Assembly (NCBI RefSeq): GCF_020026455.1
Contig: NZ_JAHHQJ010000003.1
Coordinates: forward strand, 124,001-188,000
Length of the DNA: 64,000 nucleotides
Reading direction: 5' to 3'
Origin: Alistipes sp.
GTDB taxonomy: Bacteria; Bacteroidota; Bacteroidia; Bacteroidales; Rikenellaceae
In this document: positions 41,980 to 49,008 of the stretch, piece after piece
Layout of the letters: each line of letters starts with the position of its first letter
Position numbering within the stretch: position 1 is the first letter of the stretch
The notes under the pieces: model-generated
The model's input: only the letters and a program-made list of their open reading frames with translations
The model's database searches: none
What the model was told of the DNA's origin: nothing
Made by a program: the position numbers and the translations under genes

Positions 41980-43611
41980 TTACATCATGCCGCCCATACC
42001 GCCTGCGGGCATTGCTGGCATGGCGGGAGCGTCGGACTTCTTCTCGGCCAGCACGCACTCCGTGGTGAGGAACATCGAAGCGATTGACGCGGCGTTCTCC
42101 AGCGCTACGCGCGACACCTTCGTCGGGTCGATGATACCGGCTTTCAGCAGGTCCTCATACTTGTCGTCGCGGGCGTTGTAGCCGAAGGCATCCTTGCCTT
42201 CCTTCACCTTGTTGACAACCACCGAACCCTCGCCGCCGGCGTTCTCGACGATCTGGCGGAGCGGCTCCTCAATGGCGCGTTTCACGATCTGAATACCCGT
42301 CGTCTGGTCCTCGTTCTGGCCCTTCATGCCTTCGAGAGCCGCCGTGGCACGGATGTAAGCCACGCCGCCGCCCGGGACGATACCCTCCTCGACGGCTGCG
42401 CGGGTTGCGGCCAGCGCGTCATCGACACGGTCCTTCTTCTCCTTCATCTCGACCTCCGTAGCGGCTCCGACGTAAAGCACGGCAACACCGCCGGCCAGCT
42501 TGGCCAGACGCTCCTGCAGCTTCTCGCGGTCGTAATCCGACGTAGCCTTCTCGATCGACGCGCGGATCTGACCCACACGGGCTGCGATCTCCTCCTTCTT
42601 GCCGGCACCGTCGACAATCGTGGTGTTCTCCTTGTTGAGCGTCACCTTGTCGGCCGAACCCAGCATCGCGAGCGTCGTATCCTCGATCTTCATGCCCTTG
42701 TCGGCCGAGATCACGGTTGCACCCGTCAGGACGGCGATGTCCTCAAGCATCTCCTTGCGACGGTCACCGAATCCCGGAGCCTTGCAGGCGGCGATCTTCA
42801 GCGTACCGCGGAGTTTGTTGACAACCAGTGCCGACAGGGCCTCGCCATCGACATCCTCGGCGATGATCAGCAGTGCACGTCCGCTCTGAGCCACCGGCTC
42901 CAACACGCCCATCAGCTCCTTCATCGTCGAAACCTTCTTGTCCGTGATCAGGATATAGGGCTTCTCGAGCTGTGCCTCCATCTTCTCCGTGTCGGTGATG
43001 AAGTAAGCCGAAATATAGCCGCGGTCGAACTGCATGCCCTCAACCACCTCGACATGGGTCTCGGTTCCCTTGGCCTCCTCAACGGTGATGACACCCTCGT
43101 TGTTGACCTTGGCCATCGCCTCGGCGATCAGCTTACCGATCGTCTCGTCGTTGTTGGCCGAAATGGTGGCTACCTGCTCGATCTTGGCGAAATCCGAGCC
43201 GACCTCCTGGCTCTGCTTCTTGAGCGATTCCACGACCGTCGCAACGGCCTTGTCGATACCGCGCTTCAGGTCCATCGGGTTGGCACCGGCCGTCACGTTC
43301 TTCAGGCCGACACCGATGATCGACTGAGCCAGCACGGTTGCGGTGGTCGTACCGTCACCTGCATCGTCGTTGGTCTTCGAAGCGACCTCGCGGACCATCT
43401 GGGCGCCCATGTTGGCGAACGCGTCCTCCAATTCCACCTCCTTGGCCACCGTCACACCGTCCTTGGTGATCTGCGGAGCACCGAATTTCTTGTCGATGAT
43501 CACGTTGCGGCCTTTGGGGCCGAGTGTCACCTTAACGGCATTCGACAGCGCGTCGACACCCTCCTTGAGGAGTTCGCGCGCCTCTACGTTGTATTTGATA
43601 TCCTTTGCCAT
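41980..43611 (-). CDS. groEL: chaperonin GroEL
   Basis: The 60-kDa subunit of the GroEL ring that folds proteins with ATP. The 543-aa protein has 'VKVTLGPKGRNVIIDKKFGAP', 'DDAGDGTTTATVLAQSI', 'DRGYISAYFITD', 'KISDKK'-type loop sequence ('ITDKKVSTMKELM') and the Gly/Met-rich C-terminal tail ending 'MPAGGMGGMM'. Length is normal. It is the second gene of the groES-groEL operon, 15 bases after groES. Confidence 0.98.
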   Translation of the reverse strand: MAKDIKYNVEARELLKEGVDALSNAVKVTLGPKGRNVIIDKKFGAPQITKDGVTVAKEVELEDAFANMGAQMVREVASKTNDDAGDGTTTATVLAQSIIGVGLKNVTAGANPMDLKRGIDKAVATVVESLKKQSQEVGSDFAKIEQVATISANNDETIGKLIAEAMAKVNNEGVITVEEAKGTETHVEVVEGMQFDRGYISAYFITDTEKMEAQLEKPYILITDKKVSTMKELMGVLEPVAQSGRALLIIAEDVDGEALSALVVNKLRGTLKIAACKAPGFGDRRKEMLEDIAVLTGATVISADKGMKIEDTTLAMLGSADKVTLNKENTTIVDGAGKKEEIAARVGQIRASIEKATSDYDREKLQERLAKLAGGVAVLYVGAATEVEMKEKKDRVDDALAATRAAVEEGIVPGGGVAYIRATAALEGMKGQNEDQTTGIQIVKRAIEEPLRQIVENAGGEGSVVVNKVKEGKDAFGYNARDDKYEDLLKAGIIDPTKVSRVALENAASIASMFLTTECVLAEKKSDAPAMPAMPAGGMGGMM

Positions 43612-43626
43612 GATTGTTTATCGATT

Positions 43627-43896
43627 TTAGATGATTGCCAAAATATCGTTCTGTTTCATGATGAGGTAGTCCACGCCGTCGACCTGAATCTCCTGCCCGG
43701 CATACTTGCCGTAGAGCACCTGGTCGCCCTCCTTGACCTCCATCTTGACCTCCGAGGTTCCGGGGCCTACCGCAACGACTTTACCTGCCAGGGGTTTTTC
43801 CTTTGCCGTGTCGGGAATGATCAATCCGCCGGCCGTCTTCTCCTCCGCGGGATTCGGGAGAATCAGCACGCGGTCCGATAATGGTTTTACGTTCAT
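43627..43896 (-). CDS. groES: co-chaperonin GroES
   Basis: The 10-kDa cap of GroEL. The 89-aa protein has 'PLSDRVLILPNPAEEKTAGGLIIPDTAKEKP' (the mobile loop) and 'VLYGKYAGQEI', both typical. It is the first gene of the operon. The promoter upstream is not of the usual Bacteroidota form; see 43920-43948. Confidence 0.97.
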   Translation of the reverse strand: MNVKPLSDRVLILPNPAEEKTAGGLIIPDTAKEKPLAGKVVAVGPGTSEVKMEVKEGDQVLYGKYAGQEIQVDGVDYLIMKQNDILAII

Positions 43897-43919
43897 AGCC
43901 TTGTGTTTTAAATTTGTTT

Positions 43920-43948
43920 GATATAATCTGTTTTATTCGCTTTCGCAA
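43920..43948 (-). promoter_or_regulatory. possible E. coli-like promoter of groES-groEL
   Basis: On the minus strand TTGCGA (43943-43948), 17 bases, then TATATC (43920-43925). This resembles the -35/-10 form rather than TTTG/TAnnTTTG. No CIRCE inverted repeat was seen. Confidence 0.35.
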
Positions 43949-44067
43949 CCTCTATCCCATCAATAGATGTGCCAACCGTTTTTTGGCAGATTTTGCGTGA
44001 CAAAGGAGCAGAGACGACTGCCATTTTGTCATTTCCTTCATTTCCGGATGATTTTTCAGTCGTTTTT

Positions 44068-44099
44068 TTTGCACGGACCGAAAAAACATATTACATTTG
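44068..44099 (+). promoter_or_regulatory. full promoter of tRNA-His
   Basis: TTTG (44068-44071), 20 bases, then TACATTTG (44092-44099). The mature tRNA begins 30 bases further on. Confidence 0.85.
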
Positions 44100-44128
44100 C
44101 ATCCCGATACGACAAATGCGTATCACAC

Positions 44129-44206
44129 GGTGGATGTAGCTCAGTCGGTTAGAGCGTCGGATTGTGGTTCCGAAGGTCGTGGGTTCGAGCCCCATCTTCC
44201 ACCCCA
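44129..44206 (+). tRNA. tRNA-His (anticodon GTG)
   Basis: A full cloverleaf with the extra 5' G (44129) that marks tRNA-His, D-arm GCTC...GAGC, anticodon arm CGGATTGTGGTTCCG with anticodon GTG, T-arm GTGGG-TTCGAGC-CCCAT, discriminator C and an encoded CCA (44204-44206). By my pairing the acceptor stem has one U-U mismatch at position 6 (6:67). It has its own promoter and a hairpin terminator. Its 3' end is repeated at 59170-59192, so it serves as the insertion site of the island downstream. Confidence 0.95.
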
Positions 44207-44275
44207 GGGCGTAGAAAAAGAAAGCGCCAAAACAAGCAAAAAACCTTATGTATCCTCAGGATATGTAAGGTTTTT
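44184..44275 (+). repeat. left copy of the island's direct repeat (attL-like)
   Basis: This covers the T-loop to CCA end of tRNA-His and the terminator. It matches 59170-59260: the first 23 bases are identical, and over the first 86 bases I count about five differences, one of them an indel. Similarity stops sharply before the T-loop in the right copy. Confidence 0.88.
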
Positions 44276-44280
44276 CGTTT
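44236..44280 (+). terminator. tRNA-His terminator
   Basis: Arms 44243-44255 and 44259-44271 pair over 13 bases with two G-U pairs and a 3-base loop, followed by five T. An almost identical copy lies at 59228-59260. Confidence 0.85.
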
Positions 44281-44372
44281 TTGTACGGCTCCTGAAAATG
44301 CATTCTTAGGCAACGTGTTCGAGCCCAAATCGTGACCTGTTTTGCCTACGGACTGATACCGGAGACCGACCT

Positions 44373-44416
44373 GGCGGAAAGGAACCAGTCAAGTTCCTTT
44401 CCGCCCGATTGTTTTT
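44373..44416 (+). terminator. strong hairpin terminator inside the left end of the island
   Basis: A perfect 13-base stem (44373-44385 / 44393-44405), 7-base loop, and T-run at 44411-44415. No gene is left directly upstream, so it may be the end of a lost gene. Confidence 0.75.
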
Positions 44417-44599
44417 AGGCCAGCCACTGCGACAGCAAAGCCGTGCAGGGGATGGGCAGTTAAAATATCCGGCGACAGTTCTTCTTTTCGTGAAGATCGT
44501 TCAATTCATCACCATACAGATCAAGCACGAAGCATAGCATGTTGTCCACGAGCGAGGCGTGCGGAGTTCTCCCAAGTCGAACCCCACAACTTCTATCGA

Positions 44600-44878
44600 A
44601 TGACTCATCAAAAAAAATGCAACACTCAAATCCCGACCCCAAGTTACAAATACCCGTTCCGGCTCAACAAGGAGCAGGAGAACCGCTTCCGGCAAATGCT
44701 TGCTGCCGCCGGATTGGAGCACAACCGCAGTCAGAGCATCGTCAAACGACTCTTTGCCGAGCGCTTCGAAGGTTATCCACCGTGCCCCGAGATTCTCGGT
44801 CCAGGAGAAGAGGCTATTCAACTTTTTAGTACCATATCACAGAATTTTTCTATTATTCTGCCAATTCTTTCTGAATAA
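44600..44878 (+). CDS. MobC-like mobilization protein remnant
   Basis: A 92-aa frame containing 'YPFRLNKEQENRFRQMLAAAG' and 'NRSQSIVKRLFAERFEG', which resembles the start of MobC/MobA relaxosome proteins from Bacteroidota conjugative elements ('RLxxEENxRFxxMxxxxG ... KxxFIKxRLFxxxF'). The match is by eye only. After residue 60 it departs from that pattern and soon stops, so it may be truncated or a small accessory protein. It is the only mobility-like sequence in the island and lies 390 bases from the tRNA, where such genes often sit. Confidence 0.4.
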   Translation: MTHQKKCNTQIPTPSYKYPFRLNKEQENRFRQMLAAAGLEHNRSQSIVKRLFAERFEGYPPCPEILGPGEEAIQLFSTISQNFSIILPILSE

Positions 44879-44910
44879 TAAACACAGATAATTAGGAACA
44901 AAACGAAGTT

Positions 44911-44943
44911 TATCGAATTGTTTCGATAGCGTTTCTCGAGAAA
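44911..44943 (+). promoter_or_regulatory. twin palindromes upstream of the hybrid regulator gene
   Basis: A perfect 7-base inverted repeat TATCGAA-N4-TTCGATA (44911-44928) is followed by the 12-base palindrome TTTCTCGAGAAA (44932-44943). Just after them TAATTTTG (44950-44957) matches the -7 consensus, 51 bases before the start codon. The palindromes occupy the -33 zone. Confidence 0.6.
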
Positions 44944-45008
44944 ATAAATTAATTTTGTTTACACGGCCATCCGCTCAATGCATATTGAGACTTTTAGGCG
45001 ACAAAATC

Positions 45009-48000
45009 ATGAAAAGATTTTTGACATCCATACTCCTTACCCTTGCATGTTGGATCCAGGTGCAAGCCTCGGAACACCTGCTCTGGAAAAACATCTCCGT
45101 CGGCAACATGCCGATGGCGGTCCATGCAATCACGCGTGCCGAAAACGGATTGACCTGGCTGGGAACCGACTACGGCCTTTTCGGTTACGACGGATACAAA
45201 ATATACGGATACGGCCCCGACAATGGATTTCCCAAATGCCAGATCTACGGGGTCGTATCCCGCAAAGGGACGCTCTACCTCGGCACCAACAACGGTTTGC
45301 GGATTCTGGAAACCCAATCGGGAGCGGTGCGATACCCGGTTACCGATCACAACCCCTCCGAAATCCGCGCCATGATCTCCGTGGAGGACAAATTATGGAT
45401 CGGAGCTCTGTCCGGGCTGTACGAATACGATTTCCAGACCGACGAATTGCGGAAATTAACCTTGGATCTGCCTCACGAAGCCGTATATGCCCTTTTATAC
45501 GATAGGGGACATCTCTATATCGGGACCTATCGCGGACTGTGCCGATACGACCTCTCTAACAACCGGATCGAGCCGATCAGGCTGGAATACCGGGGAACAG
45601 ACAAATCCTCGATTTTTGTCAATGCGCTGGCTCTCGACCCCGGGAATTGGATCCTTCATGTCGGCACCGAAGGCAGCCTGCTCTCCTATGATCTGTCGGC
45701 GCAGCGCGTCGTGGTCGAAAATTTAAAGGGCAATTCGGTCAAATCACTGCAACTCTGTGCCAAAGACATTCTGGCGGGGACCGACAACGGGTTATATCTC
45801 CTCAGCGAGGAGCAGGAAACAACCTTGTACCGGCACGATTCACGCATTCCGGGCTCCATCGCCAACAACATCATCTGGTCACTGAAGGTCGATACCGAAG
45901 GCAACCTGCTGGCCGGGACCGACACGGGGCTTTCGATCACCAATACCACCTCGGCCCTAAATATCATCCAGTTGAGCGCCATGACCGGACGCGGCGACGG
46001 CAACCAGATCTCCTCCATGCTGCGCGACACGGACGGCGCCTTGTGGCTCGGCGGACCCAACGGCATCATCCGCGCGGCGGACGAGGAGACAGAATGGTTC
46101 CTGCCCGGGAATGCAAACAGCGGGCTTTCGCACAACCGGGTCCGAGACATCTTCCAGGACCACAACGGAACGGTCTGGGTTGCCACCGACGGCGGACTGA
46201 ACCGTTTTGACAAACGCCGTCACCGCTTCGAGAGTTTCCACATCGAGGACGCCGACGGGAAATACAATGCCAACTGGTGTTACAGCGTCGTCGAGGATGC
46301 CGCTGCACACCTTTGGGTGGGCAGTTACCTGGGCGGCATCATGGCCGTGGACCCCGCAACACTGGGAGTCTGCAAGGTATGCCGGGCGCAACAGGCGATC
46401 AATACGGAGACGGGGCTTCCCAACAATCTGGTCAACCGGATCGCCCTGGACAGCCGGGGAACCCTGTGGGCCATCCTCTTCCGGGACGACTCCCTGATCC
46501 GGATCGACGACAACAGCCTGCAGCGCATCAGCGTAAAGGAGCTGACCGGCAACTCCCCCAACACGCTCTACATCGACCTGGACGACGAGATCTGGGTAGG
46601 AGCCACCGACAAACTCCTGCGGGTGTCGCAGGAGATGGAACAGACCCACGTATACCGGCTTCCGACCAGCGGATCGGGAAGCAACAACATCATCGACTTG
46701 GAAAAGGTCGGAGACAACCTGTGGATCGTCACCTCAACGGGTGTATGGACCTTGCAGAGCGATTCGGGCGAAGTCAATCTTTTGCCCGTTCCCGACCGAT
46801 CATACTCCTCGATCTACCTCGACCCCGCCGACGGGGACGTTCTGCTGGGGAGCACTGACGAAATCATTCAGGTCAATCCCGCATGGATCGCCAGCGGCAT
46901 CCGAAAAAAAGACGTGAACATCATGCGGGTAATCGTCGACGGAAAGGTCGCGTCGACCCCGTTTCTTGCGGAGACCGAGTTGTCAACCATCACGCTGAAA
47001 TCCGCCTCCGACGAACTGAAGATCGAACTGAGTTCGCTCAACTGCAACCCGGTAATGACCTACCGCTACGCATACCATATCCCCGGGATTACGGATGATT
47101 ATGTGGTTCTGCCTCCGGGAGAGAGCACCCTGTCTGTTCCGCATCTGCCGTCCGGCTCCCACGAACTGCTCATCAAGCATTACGACGCCGGAGCGACGCC
47201 GATAAAGCTACAGGTCAGGGTGCTCGCGCCGTGGTATGCACGCTGGTATGCCATCGGAGGCTACATACTCGTACTCGGCGGCGCAACGCTTTCGACAATC
47301 GTCCTGCTGCGGCGCCGCGACCGCAAACGTCTCGAACAGCGCGAACGCGACCAGACGTTGGCCAGCATCCGCCACAAGATGGAGTTCCTGACCAACATCT
47401 CGCACGAACTGAAAACCCCGCTTTCGATGATCCTCGGCCCGGTGAGCCAGTTGCGCGAGGAGGTCACGGACAAGAAGATGAGCCACACGCTCGACGTAAT
47501 TCACAAGAATGCCGTCCGGATCAACGAGATGGTGCATAAAACCGTCGAGATCGACCGGGTGGACCTCGAAACGGAGGCCCCGATCATCCGCTCGCGGGTC
47601 GATGTCACGGAGTTCTGTCGGAGCATCTTCGACTCCTACGCGGAGGCCTGGCCGTCGGTGCATTTCGTCTTCACGGCGGACAACGAGCCCCTGACGGCGG
47701 AGTGGGATATCGTGAAGATGGAATCCGTCTTCAACAACCTCATCTCCAATGCGTGCATCTATTCGAAGGAGTATGCCACGATCGGATGCTCCATCCGACG
47801 GATCGGCAGTTCGATCGAAATCCGGGTTTCGGACGACGGCGTAGGAATCCCCGCCGGAGAGCAGCAATTGATCTTCCAGCGGCTATTCCGCTCGTCGCGC
47901 ACCGCCGAACTGAAGAACGGGACCGGCATCGGGCTCTATCTGGTCAAGCGCTATGTCGAGATGCACGGCGGGGAGATCGGCGTCGAGAGTTGCGAGAACA

Positions 48001-48845
48001 TGGGCACGACCTTCACCGTCCGGCTTCCATACGAAGCACCCAAGGCGTCCGCAACCCCGACACAGGAGACAAACCCGGATCTGTCCAGGCCCCGGGTCCT
48101 CATTGTCGAGGACAACCGGGCCGTTGCCGAGTTCATCCGGGATATTCTTTCGGAGCGCTACGAGTGCCAGATCGCCTCGAACGGTCGGGCCGGACTCGCC
48201 CTGCTACCGACCTTCCGCCCGGAGCTGATCCTCACCGACGAAATGATGCCCGTCATGCCGGGACTGGAAATGTGCCGGCGCATCAAGGCGATGCCGGCCT
48301 TCGCATCGATCTCGATCATCATGGTGACGGCCCGAGAGGACAATGAGACGGAGACACAGGCGGCTCGGCTCGGCATCGACACGTTCCTCTCGAAGCCCTT
48401 TGAGGCACCCCTGCTGCGCGCCTTGGTGGAGCAGCGGCTGCAGGCGAAAAACGCAGTTCGGGAGTCGCTGCGCATCGAGCAGATCACGACCATTACGCCG
48501 ATCGTCGCCGAATCGGGCAGCGAACGTCAGCTCGATCTGGTTACCCGCACGATCGAGGAACATATCGACGACACCGAACTGAACGTGAAGACGCTGTGCG
48601 AAAAGACCGGGATCGGGAATAAACAGCTCTGCCGTCTGATCAAGAAATATGCGGGCGTCACGCCGGTCGAGTACATCCGCCAGATCCGCATAAAGAAGGC
48701 CGTCGTACTGCTGTCGCAGCACAAGTTCACCATTGCCGAGATCGCCTACATGGTAGGATTCGGAACGCCATCGTACTTCACCAAATGTTTCATCGCCCAA
48801 TACGGCTGCAAGCCGAGCCAATATTCGGAGACCTCCGGCCAATAA
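45009..48845 (+). CDS. hybrid two-component system regulator (HTCS) for galactan
   Basis: A 1278-aa inner membrane sensor-regulator that senses an oligosaccharide in the periplasm and switches on the locus. Order: signal peptide (1-20), two-component-regulator propeller repeats (about 25-665), Y_Y_Y domain (about 670-735), one helix (about 745-770), HisKA with phospho-acceptor His799 in 'ISHELKTPLS', HATPase (about 890-1010; 'NLISNACIYS', 'DDGVGIP', 'GTGIGLYLVKRY'), receiver domain with Asp1077 in 'ILTDEMMPVMPG', and an AraC-type DNA-binding domain (about 1180-1275; 'IAEIAYMVGFGTPSYFTKCF'). All parts are intact. The start MKRFLTSIL was chosen because it opens a signal peptide; 18 codons upstream are rejected. 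The cognate signal is inferred from the GH53/GH2 cargo to be galacto-oligosaccharide. Confidence 0.93.
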   Translation: MKRFLTSILLTLACWIQVQASEHLLWKNISVGNMPMAVHAITRAENGLTWLGTDYGLFGYDGYKIYGYGPDNGFPKCQIYGVVSRKGTLYLGTNNGLRILETQSGAVRYPVTDHNPSEIRAMISVEDKLWIGALSGLYEYDFQTDELRKLTLDLPHEAVYALLYDRGHLYIGTYRGLCRYDLSNNRIEPIRLEYRGTDKSSIFVNALALDPGNWILHVGTEGSLLSYDLSAQRVVVENLKGNSVKSLQLCAKDILAGTDNGLYLLSEEQETTLYRHDSRIPGSIANNIIWSLKVDTEGNLLAGTDTGLSITNTTSALNIIQLSAMTGRGDGNQISSMLRDTDGALWLGGPNGIIRAADEETEWFLPGNANSGLSHNRVRDIFQDHNGTVWVATDGGLNRFDKRRHRFESFHIEDADGKYNANWCYSVVEDAAAHLWVGSYLGGIMAVDPATLGVCKVCRAQQAINTETGLPNNLVNRIALDSRGTLWAILFRDDSLIRIDDNSLQRISVKELTGNSPNTLYIDLDDEIWVGATDKLLRVSQEMEQTHVYRLPTSGSGSNNIIDLEKVGDNLWIVTSTGVWTLQSDSGEVNLLPVPDRSYSSIYLDPADGDVLLGSTDEIIQVNPAWIASGIRKKDVNIMRVIVDGKVASTPFLAETELSTITLKSASDELKIELSSLNCNPVMTYRYAYHIPGITDDYVVLPPGESTLSVPHLPSGSHELLIKHYDAGATPIKLQVRVLAPWYARWYAIGGYILVLGGATLSTIVLLRRRDRKRLEQRERDQTLASIRHKMEFLTNISHELKTPLSMILGPVSQLREEVTDKKMSHTLDVIHKNAVRINEMVHKTVEIDRVDLETEAPIIRSRVDVTEFCRSIFDSYAEAWPSVHFVFTADNEPLTAEWDIVKMESVFNNLISNACIYSKEYATIGCSIRRIGSSIEIRVSDDGVGIPAGEQQLIFQRLFRSSRTAELKNGTGIGLYLVKRYVEMHGGEIGVESCENMGTTFTVRLPYEAPKASATPTQETNPDLSRPRVLIVEDNRAVAEFIRDILSERYECQIASNGRAGLALLPTFRPELILTDEMMPVMPGLEMCRRIKAMPAFASISIIMVTAREDNETETQAARLGIDTFLSKPFEAPLLRALVEQRLQAKNAVRESLRIEQITTITPIVAESGSERQLDLVTRTIEEHIDDTELNVKTLCEKTGIGNKQLCRLIKKYAGVTPVEYIRQIRIKKAVVLLSQHKFTIAEIAYMVGFGTPSYFTKCFIAQYGCKPSQYSETSGQ

Positions 48846-48932
48846 GCCCTCCTACAAGCACACATGCGGATCGATGTCCCATATGTTGCATGATTTGTCT
48901 TTTTTGTGCGAGACGGGTTCGTTGGGGTTCGG

Positions 48933-48940
48933 TACTTTTG
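48933..48940 (+). promoter_or_regulatory. -7 element before the SusC gene
   Basis: TACTTTTG matches TAnnTTTG, 68 bases upstream of the ATG. Just upstream GGGTTCG occurs twice, nine bases apart (near 48915-48930), in place of a normal -33 element; this may be the regulator's site. Confidence 0.55.
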
Positions 48941-49008
48941 TGATGACGGCCGGGATGACCTCCGGCCAATTCGCCCCAATTCACTAACCAATTGAAAAGT
49001 CACGAAGT

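Noticed and set aside
44460..44642. A 60-codon minus-strand frame at the left end of the island, considered as an integrase remnant
   Set aside because: No tyrosine or serine recombinase motif can be seen in it.
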